This document shows, piece by piece, positions 1 to 4,446 of a stretch of DNA of 5,506 bases. This DNA is from Deltaproteobacteria bacterium. Lineage in GTDB: Bacteria; Desulfobacterota; Desulfarculia; Adiutricales; Adiutricaceae. The position numbers and the translations under genes are program-made. The notes beneath the pieces were generated by a model that made no database searches, was not told where the DNA came from, and worked only from the letters and a program-made list of their open reading frames with translations. Each line of letters starts with the position of its first letter. Position 1 is the first letter of the stretch. The stretch is from positions 1 through 5,506 of the forward strand of contig JAITJP010000055.1 of NCBI GenBank assembly GCA_031278835.1. The letters run 5' to 3'.

Positions 1-38
1 AGGGGTCAATGGCGTCGGATACCAAAGGAACTTAACGG
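1..38. other. Short tail downstream of hisC, no gene resolved
   Basis: Only 38 bases lie beyond the hisC stop. They contain no hairpin followed by a T-run on the minus strand, so transcription may continue into whatever lies beyond the left edge. No convincing start codon with a Shine-Dalgarno is visible in this fragment. Confidence 0.5.
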
Positions 39-1145
39 CTATTTTAGGCACTTTTCTATAGCTTTAAAAAGTTCAAACAACTCAAAATCAAGCCCCGCGT
101 TAATTCTAACGTGGTCAGATAAACCAAATGAGCTCAAGGAGCGGATAATCACGCCCTCCTTGAGCATTTTTTTTGTAAAATCATCGGCTAAAAGGCCATT
201 TGGCAGCTGAGCCATGAGAAAATTAGCTTGGCTTAGATATACTTTAAAGCCAAATTCTGGTAATTTTTTATTTAAAAGATCTAAAGCTGACCAAGTCATC
301 TCTAAAGTTTTATCAATATGCTCTTGATCTGACAAAGCGGCCAAAGCTCCGGCCTGAGCCAAGCTATTGAGATTAAAGGGTTGCCTAACTTTATTTAATT
401 CCCGGGCCAATTGGGGCTCCATCAGGGCGTAGGCCGCCCTTAGCCCGGCCAAGCCCATGATCTTGGAAAAGGTTCTCAAAACCACCAAGCGGCCACCAGA
501 GAGTAATTTGGCATAATCTGGCCGGGGGGCCCGGGCAAAATCCACGTAAGCCTCGTCCAAAACCAATAGGGCCCTTTCCGGCAAAGCGGCCAAGAGATCC
601 TCGATCTCCTCGGGCCCAAGATAGGCCCCGCTGGGGTTAAGGGGGTTATCGATAAAAACCAAGCTAACCCAGGGCTGGGCCAGGGCCTTAATCTTGGCCA
701 GATCGTGGCCCCCCTGGGCGGTTATGGGCACCTCGATGACCTTGGCCCCGGCCGCCTGAGTATTTTTGGCGTTTAGGGTAAAGCTGGGCCGGCTCATTAG
801 GGCCGCTAAGCCCGGGCCCAAAAGGCTGTGGGCCAGGACCAAGATAAATTCCGAGGAGCCGTTTCCAGCCAAAATACCTTCGACCGGGTGTCCCAGCTTG
901 GCCCCAATGGCCTCCCTTAATCGCCTACTGTCGGCGTCGCCGTAGCGAAAAATTCCACCCAAAGCCTCCCGCACGGCCTGAAGGGCCAGAGGAGAGGGGC
1001 CCAGGGCGTTTTCGTTCGAGGCTAGCTTAACCGCCGACTTAAGGCCCATCTCCTCTAGGACGTCTTCAATCAGTTGGCCCGGCTGATAGCCGGCCAGTTC
1101 TTTGATATGCTTTGGGATAAGCCCGTCAAGATTATTCTTAGTCAT
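39..1145 (-). CDS. hisC: Histidinol-phosphate aminotransferase (HisC), PLP enzyme
   Basis: Fold-type I (class I/II family) PLP aminotransferase converting imidazole-acetol phosphate and glutamate to L-histidinol phosphate and 2-oxoglutarate in histidine synthesis; cytoplasmic, normally a dimer. Numbering from the ATG (368 residues, normal for HisC): KLASNENALGPSP near 40-52, GNGSSE at 94-99 (family usually GNGSDE), NPLNPSG at 167-173 (usually NPNNPTG), DEAY at 197-200, and RTFSKIMGLAGLR at 224-236, where K228 is the PLP Schiff-base lysine. Then RQPFNLN near 254-260 and the late substrate-side arginines in GVIIRSL and HVRINAG. The frame opens at a TTG 30 bases further upstream, but the ATG has AGGA (1151-1154) five bases before it and gives the usual N-terminus, so I chose it. 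The C-terminal third is more AT-rich than the rest. No other his gene is in view. A close relative acting on aromatic amino acids is possible, but the motif set favours HisC. Confidence 0.93.
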   Translation of the reverse strand: MTKNNLDGLIPKHIKELAGYQPGQLIEDVLEEMGLKSAVKLASNENALGPSPLALQAVREALGGIFRYGDADSRRLREAIGAKLGHPVEGILAGNGSSEFILVLAHSLLGPGLAALMSRPSFTLNAKNTQAAGAKVIEVPITAQGGHDLAKIKALAQPWVSLVFIDNPLNPSGAYLGPEEIEDLLAALPERALLVLDEAYVDFARAPRPDYAKLLSGGRLVVLRTFSKIMGLAGLRAAYALMEPQLARELNKVRQPFNLNSLAQAGALAALSDQEHIDKTLEMTWSALDLLNKKLPEFGFKVYLSQANFLMAQLPNGLLADDFTKKMLKEGVIIRSLSSFGLSDHVRINAGLDFELFELFKAIEKCLK

Positions 1146-1188
1146 AAGAATCCTAAGGATATTTTGAGTCAACAATTTTCCTAAACTA

Positions 1189-1207
1189 ACTAATAAAATT
1201 AATTAGT
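1189..1207. repeat. Operator-like inverted repeat in the hisC leader
   Basis: A perfect 6-bp inverted repeat, ACTAAT (1189-1194) and ATTAGT (1202-1207), is separated by 7 bases. It lies between the predicted hisC transcription start and the hisC start codon. It could be a repressor site or a weak RNA hairpin. Such short AT-rich dyads also arise by chance, and I recognise no regulator for it. Confidence 0.25.
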
Positions 1208-1226
1208 CATGGATGTTTACGGAAAA

Positions 1227-1235
1227 ATTATACCA
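1227..1235 (-). promoter_or_regulatory. Extended -10 promoter for hisC
   Basis: On the minus strand the sequence is TGGTATAAT: a perfect TATAAT (1227-1232) with the TG of an extended -10 element one base upstream. No good -35 hexamer sits 16-18 bases further upstream (CTATTC at the 17-base spacing), which is usual for extended -10 promoters. Transcription would start near 1220, leaving a leader of about 75 bases before the hisC ATG. Confidence 0.5.
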
Positions 1236-1309
1236 ACGTGGCCTTTTATGAATAGTGGCTTGGCTAGCGAAATAAGCTGATTTTGGCGGAATCTTTGGAT
1301 TAAGGCGCT

Positions 1310-1450
1310 TTTATGGCTAACAAATGTTTATTGACCATTTGTCGTTATGGATAAGCGATATTTATGGCTAACAAATGTTCATTGACCATTTGTCGTTATG
1401 GATGAGCGATATTTATGGCTAACAAATTGACCTTGGCTATTTGTCAAGGC
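1310..1450. repeat. 51-bp tandem repeats with 17-bp phasing (iteron-like)
   Basis: Two 51-bp units, 1310-1360 and 1361-1411, differ at only two positions (1329/1380 and 1353/1404). A third, degenerate part-unit runs from 1412 to about 1450. Each unit splits into three 17-bp steps beginning TATGGCTAA, YATTGACCA and TATGGATRA, so related 9-mers recur at 1312, 1329, 1346, 1363, 1380, 1397 and 1414. On the minus strand the 1346-1354 element reads TTATCCATA, one base from the DnaA box TTATCCACA. Each unit also holds a dyad ACAAATG-N9-CATTTGT (1320-1342 and 1371-1393); the third keeps a 6-bp version (1422-1444). The 17-bp phasing resembles iterons of origins. Alternatives are an operator array upstream of the hisC promoter or a neutral tandem repeat. 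Confidence 0.85.
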
Positions 1451-1480
1451 TTGTTACTTAAAGGCTAGGTCATCATTCTA

Positions 1481-1560
1481 CTTAAATCATTGATTTACCA
1501 TCAAAGATAGAAAATATTTTAAAAACTAATAATGAATATCATACTTTACTTTATTTTGTT
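1481..1560. other. AT-rich tract, possible DNA-unwinding element
   Basis: Only 14 of 80 bases are G or C (about 82% AT), far above the neighbouring genes. The tract sits 30 bp from the 51-bp repeats, between them and the dnaA terminator. It contains a 15-bp palindrome, TAAATCATTGATTTA (1483-1497). No open frame of useful length occurs. A role as the duplex-opening part of an origin is inferred from its position only. Confidence 0.4.
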
Positions 1561-1569
1561 AGAGACAAG

Positions 1570-1612
1570 CCAACCATTATCTTGAGGGTTGGGGCGAAAA
1601 GAGACAATGGTT
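1570..1612. repeat. Overlapping inverted repeats after the dnaA terminator
   Basis: Two overlapping dyads can form: CCAACC (1570-1575) with GGTTGG (1587-1592), and AACCATT (1573-1579) with AATGGTT (1606-1612). Because the left arms overlap, the two pairings exclude each other. A direct repeat AGAGACAA (1561-1568 and 1600-1607) lies in the same stretch. The function is unknown; it lies just beyond the dnaA terminator in the direction of transcription. Confidence 0.4.
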
Positions 1613-1635
1613 AAAAACTGGCCGAAAAAGGCCAG
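1613..1635 (-). terminator. Rho-independent terminator of dnaA
   Basis: On the minus strand a perfect 6-bp stem CTGGCC/GGCCAG (1630-1635 with 1618-1623) encloses a TTTTTC loop and is followed by TTTTT (1613-1617). It begins three bases after the dnaA stop codon. This is a standard intrinsic terminator and implies that hisC needs its own promoter. Confidence 0.85.
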
Positions 1636-1638
1636 GCT

Positions 1639-3045
1639 TTAGTTCTTTTGTCCAAGTTGTCTAATGAAATAGTCAATCTTGTTGCGGAGTTTGTCGTCGC
1701 TTTGAATGGCGGCCATGATCTTATTGACGTTGTAATGGATGGTCGAGTGCCGCCGATTGAAGGCTCGACCAATCTCGGATAAGGAGTGATCGGTCAGGGT
1801 CTTGGCCAGGTAAATGGCGATGGCCCGGCTCTCGTTTAAGGACTTGGTGACTTTAGTGGAGGTCAAATCGCTTTCTTGTAGGCTATAGGCTTCACAGATC
1901 AGGTTTTTGATCTTGGTTAAGGCCGCTTGGCTGGGGGGCGACTGGCTGGAAAAAGCCAAGACGTCTTTGGCCAAATTGGTGTCAATGGGCCTCTTTTCGA
2001 AATCGCTTTTGGCCTGGAGCGAGGTCAGGCAACTGGTCAGCCGCCTCACGTCGTCGGTGATGCTTTGGGCCACCAGCTCCAAGACGGTAATGGGCATCCT
2101 CAAGGAATTGGCCTTGACCACTTTTTTTAATATTTCCAACCTGGTCTCATAGGAGGGTGGACTAATCTGGGTGACCAGGCCGGCCGATAGCCTGGAGCGG
2201 AAAGCCGGGCTAAGATAGGGAATCTGCGAAGGCGGCTGGTGCGAGGTCACCACGATTTTTTTACCTTTGTTGAGTAAAAAATCAATGACGGTGCAAAATT
2301 CGTTTTGAAAGGGCGTTTTTTTGGTGAAAAAAGTCACGTCCTCAATGACCATCAAATCGGTGGTTTTGTAGCCGTCATTAAAGTTTTTGAAGTTTTTCTT
2401 ATTAATCGAATCCACGTAGTGGTTCGAGTAATCCTTGGCCAGTAGGTAAGAGACCACTCTATCCTGGTTAGTAACATAGCTGCCGGCCGCCTGGGCCAAA
2501 TGGCTTTTGCCCAAACCAGTGTCCGAGAGAACGAAAAGCAAATTGTTGCCCAGCTGACGATCTTTGGAAAAGGCCTGGCAACATTCGTAGGCCATCTGGT
2601 TGGACTCACCCACGACAAAGTTATTGAAGGTGTTCCAGGGATTGAAAGGCTGTGAGTATTCCATGTTTTGGGAATAAAAGCCTTTGAGTTTGGGTTCCCG
2701 GTAGATGGCTTCCTGCCAGCCAGCCGGTCTGGTCGGGGCCGTGGGCGTAAAATCTCCGGCCGTGAGCTTCACTTCCATGATTTGGAGGCCAAGCTTCAAG
2801 CAAGCGTCCCGGACGGCCGCTCGCAACAAATCATAAAAATTGTTCTCCACATAGAGCTTGGCATCCAGCATGGGCGATTCCAAGCTCAAAAGGTTTTTGT
2901 CCGGGTCAAAGCTGGGTTTGAGAGGATAGATCCAGTTTCTGAATACATCGGTACCAACGGTGTCTTGCAGATTACCACAAGCGTTAGTCCAGACTTCAGA
3001 GAAAATTGAGGCGTCTGTCTCCCCCTCATGGGTTAGGTCAGTCAT
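1639..3045 (-). CDS. dnaA: Chromosomal replication initiator DnaA, divergent
   Basis: AAA+ ATPase that binds DnaA boxes at oriC, opens the duplex and helps load the helicase; it usually also regulates its own gene. 468 residues from the ATG, a normal length. Domain I: VWTN...FRNWIYPLKP at about 18-44. Linker: about 85-128. Domain III: FNNFVVGESNQMA near 140-151, Walker A SDTGLGKS at 174-181 (first family Gly is Ser), Walker B VIEDV at 233-237 (family IDD is here IED), sensor-1 strand ending VVTSH, box VII FRSRL with arginine-finger R285, and sensor-2 R334 in DDVRRL. Domain IV: SRAIAIYLAKTLT, then SLSEIGRAFNRRHSTIHY at 421-438; the usual GGRDHTTV is altered and one residue shorter. The C-terminal helix is intact. 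The frame also opens at a TTG 6 bases upstream, but the ATG lies 8 bases after TAAGGAG. No dnaN follows; a terminator does. I am sure of the family. Whether it is the sole initiator cannot be told from this window. Confidence 0.95.
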   Translation of the reverse strand: MTDLTHEGETDASIFSEVWTNACGNLQDTVGTDVFRNWIYPLKPSFDPDKNLLSLESPMLDAKLYVENNFYDLLRAAVRDACLKLGLQIMEVKLTAGDFTPTAPTRPAGWQEAIYREPKLKGFYSQNMEYSQPFNPWNTFNNFVVGESNQMAYECCQAFSKDRQLGNNLLFVLSDTGLGKSHLAQAAGSYVTNQDRVVSYLLAKDYSNHYVDSINKKNFKNFNDGYKTTDLMVIEDVTFFTKKTPFQNEFCTVIDFLLNKGKKIVVTSHQPPSQIPYLSPAFRSRLSAGLVTQISPPSYETRLEILKKVVKANSLRMPITVLELVAQSITDDVRRLTSCLTSLQAKSDFEKRPIDTNLAKDVLAFSSQSPPSQAALTKIKNLICEAYSLQESDLTSTKVTKSLNESRAIAIYLAKTLTDHSLSEIGRAFNRRHSTIHYNVNKIMAAIQSDDKLRNKIDYFIRQLGQKN

Positions 3046-3053
3046 GGACAAGG

Positions 3054-3060
3054 CTCCTTA
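3054..3060 (-). promoter_or_regulatory. Shine-Dalgarno of dnaA
   Basis: TAAGGAG on the minus strand lies 8 bases before the ATG at 3043-3045 and only 2 bases before the in-frame TTG at 3049-3051. The spacing decides in favour of the ATG. The site begins only two bases after the stop codon of the decayed dnaA copy. Confidence 0.85.
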
Positions 3061-3062
3061 GA

Positions 3063-3333
3063 TTAAATTTTGGAGAAGGCTTTATTGAAATCGTGGGCCA
3101 TCTGGTTGGAATCTCCCAAGTCAGAGTGGTCTTGGGTATTTCCGGAAATTGAAAGGCCGTGAAGGGCCCAGCTTGGCCGCGAGGAGGGCCACCTGGGGCT
3201 GGGGGTGATTTTGGAGCGGTCCTGGGTCAGTCCAGGGCTGCTCTTGGGCTAGCCAATGGTCACGGGTTATTTGCGAATAAGCATAAACGTTAGTCCGGGC
3301 TCCAAAGACAATGAAGAGCTCAGCCGGTCCCAT
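3063..3333 (-). pseudogene. Decayed partial copy of the dnaA 5' region
   Basis: Two well-matching blocks in the same order and strand align with the intact dnaA. Block 1: 3265-3312 against 2959-3006, about 34 of 48 bases identical without gaps (FGARTNVYAYSQIT against SEVWTNACGNLQDT). Block 2: 3066-3162 against 2560-2655, about 68 of 96 identical with one extra base, including an exact 15-bp repeat (2590-2604 and 3096-3110). In protein terms block 2 reads SRPFN, then after a +1 frameshift GDSNQMAHDFNKAFSK, against SQPFN...GESNQMAYECCQAFSK. Between the blocks a weaker match keeps W, P and DP at equal spacing. About 70 codons of the intact gene (end of domain I and linker) are missing, and the copy stops at TAA (3063-3065), just before the dnaA Shine-Dalgarno. 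It lacks the Walker motifs, so it cannot make an ATPase. The likely origin is a tandem duplication that decayed. The left end near 3333 is approximate. Confidence 0.75.
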
Positions 3334-3451
3334 CTGGGTGCTTGGGCTGGAAGGGCTCCATCGGGGAGTTTTAAAGATAGAAAAGGCGTATTTAGAAGTC
3401 TTGGAATGTCATAGAATCGTGGTTGCTAAAGTAGGGCTAAAAAAGTGCTAA

Positions 3452-3480
3452 ATTCTAACCCAAAATCCTGGAGAAAACAA
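3452..3480 (-). promoter_or_regulatory. Possible promoter toward dnaA
   Basis: On the minus strand TTGTTT (3475-3480) and TAGAAT (3452-3457) are separated by exactly 17 bases, matching sigma-70 at 3 of 6 and 5 of 6 positions. It would transcribe the dnaA remnant as a leader of about 400 bases before dnaA. Such matches are common in AT-rich DNA. Confidence 0.25.
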
Positions 3481-3747
3481 GGGGAGCTCTTGAAAAAAAT
3501 ATGAAGCCAAAATCGTAGAGATATCTCAGGTAACATACGGAAAACATGTAATAAAGTTGTTAAATAACCTGCTCAATAGGATGGAAAAGCCTGGGGGGCT
3601 GGGAATTAGCCGATTCGGTTTTAAGCCAAGCCTTTTTTCATGGATGAGGCCCAATCTAAGCGGGTATCCTAAAAAACGTGGGCTTATTAAAGCTCTATTC
3701 TCAATAAAAAATCTGTTCGGACTATAAAACTGATAGGGCCATAACAC

Positions 3748-3768
3748 AAATTTAAAAAAGTTAAATTT
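3748..3768. repeat. AT-only inverted repeat
   Basis: A perfect 8-bp inverted repeat, AAATTTAA (3748-3755) and TTAAATTT (3761-3768), has a 5-base spacer. It lies in the AT-rich part of the gene-less stretch. It could be a protein-binding dyad or an easily melted site; in DNA of this composition chance is also possible. Confidence 0.35.
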
Positions 3769-3813
3769 AGTTTATTAATGTGTAAAGGAATTTTTGTCGC
3801 TTTATTGGCTGTA

Positions 3814-3841
3814 CTTACATGAAATTTTAGCACGATAAAAT
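3814..3841 (+). promoter_or_regulatory. Possible plus-strand promoter
   Basis: CTTACA (3814-3819, 4 of 6 to the -35 consensus) is followed after 16 bases by TAAAAT (3836-3841, 5 of 6 to the -10 consensus). Transcription would begin near 3848 and run toward the plus-strand terminator at 4054-4080. It is weak on its own; the terminator gives it some meaning. Confidence 0.25.
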
Positions 3842-3847
3842 CTTTTA

Positions 3848-4080
3848 TGCCGAGAGGCTAATACACTTAAAGGGTCTTTTCATAGACATTCCCAGGCAGT
3901 TAAGGGCCAGCCCTGCCAAGGCGTTTACCATAACCCGACCCTATTTTTAGCTGCTCACTACACTCCTCCGCCAAGGCTCAATTAGCGGACTTTTAACAAG
4001 ATATCGGGATATTAGCCTAACTAAAGGACTATATATCGTGTCTTATTTGGACTGGGCCCCCTAAGCCTAGGGCCCTTTTT
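3848..4080 (+). ncRNA. Candidate small plus-strand RNA, unknown family
   Basis: The reason to propose a transcript is an intrinsic terminator (4054-4080) on the plus strand where no plus-strand gene exists, with a possible promoter about 240 bases upstream. The interval can pair AGGCTAATA (3855-3863) with TATTAGCCT (4010-4018), GGCAG (3895-3899) with CTGCC (3913-3917) including outer CC/GG pairs, and TCCGC (3967-3971) with GCGGA (3985-3989). An anti-Shine-Dalgarno-like CTCCTCC occurs at 3963-3969. A 9-bp pairing at this distance can arise by chance, so the fold is tentative. It does not look like tmRNA, SRP RNA or RNase P RNA, and I recognise no riboswitch in it. Confidence 0.28.
4054..4080 (+). 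terminator. Plus-strand Rho-independent terminator
   Basis: A GC-rich hairpin (4054-4075) pairs GGG and CCCTA with TAGGGCCC around a short loop, with two extra C bases on the left arm, and is followed directly by TTTTT (4076-4080). The T-run is only on the plus strand, so it cannot end the minus-strand xseA transcript. No plus-strand gene precedes it in this window. Confidence 0.55.
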
Positions 4081-4098
4081 CGGCTGGTCCAGAAGCTA

Positions 4099-4120
4099 AG
4101 CTGGCCAAATCAGGCCAACT
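4099..4120. repeat. Short GGCC hairpin
   Basis: TGGCC (4102-4106) and GGCCA (4113-4117) pair around a 6-base loop, with AG/CT pairs outside one mismatch. No T-run follows on either strand, so it is not an intrinsic terminator. It lies between the plus-strand terminator and the xseA 3' end; its function is unknown. Confidence 0.35.
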
Positions 4121-4446
4121 GGCTTGGCACAATTTTTGAATAGAATATTTTTTCCCAAAACTGCCTTGATTTAAACTTCTTTTAGCCCTTCCAGTACTTA
4201 AAAACTCCGTAAAATTTGCTCATTAATCCGGTCACTTGGTAAAAAAATTTCCCTTAAAACTTGGTCTGTCTTTTATCTAGCCATTTAAGGCTTTTTGTGG
4301 GCAGCCAATCGGGCCCCCGGACCAAGTCCTTTATGGCCAAAAAGGGTAAAAATGCCCCATGTTTAAACAAAAGTCAGTTGAGTTAAACAAACTGGGATTT
4401 TTTATTTTTTTGGTTTTTTTGACCAAGGGGACGCTCCGGGCTTGAG

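Larger units (their letters stand above)
3334..4446. other. Gene-less stretch between the dnaA remnant and xseA
   Basis: About 1.1 kb with no convincing gene on either strand. The longest open frame (minus strand, 3526-3747, 73 codons) has no Shine-Dalgarno and no recognisable motif. Composition varies: 3370-3880 is AT-rich and 4050-4130 is GC-rich with GGCC hairpins. No canonical TTATCCACA was seen; the nearest is CTTTACACA on the minus strand at 3779-3787. Other marks are a 10-bp palindrome GAGATATCTC (3518-3527) and a T-rich run (4398-4420) beyond the xseA stop. The separately listed sites (possible promoters, AT-rich hairpin, plus-strand terminator and RNA) all lie in it. No xseB-like frame is present. 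Confidence 0.6.

Noticed and set aside
1310..1450. CRISPR array
   Set aside because: The units are contiguous 51-bp repeats with no unique spacers, and no cas gene is present.
3121..3333. 70-codon minus-strand open frame as a real small protein
   Set aside because: It aligns collinearly with the 5' part of dnaA and is broken by a frameshift, so it is better read as part of a decayed copy.
3526..3747. 73-codon minus-strand open frame
   Set aside because: It has no Shine-Dalgarno, no recognisable motif, and a composition like the surrounding AT-rich gap; it is probably chance.
3779..3787. CTTTACACA (minus strand) as a DnaA box upstream of dnaA
   Set aside because: It is an isolated, relaxed match next to AT-rich DNA; without a cluster it is not evidence of an origin.
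4279..4296. AGCC/GGCT hairpin followed by TTTTT
   Set aside because: A 4-bp stem is below what I accept for an intrinsic terminator.
4375..4411. Hairpin CAGTT/AACTG followed by T-runs on the plus strand
   Set aside because: The stem is only 5 bp with a 10-base AT-rich loop, and three bases separate it from the T-run; too weak to call a terminator, and it faces away from xseA transcription.
4410..4426. TTGGT/ACCAA hairpin just beyond the xseA stop as its terminator
   Set aside because: On the minus strand the hairpin is followed by A-runs, not T-runs.
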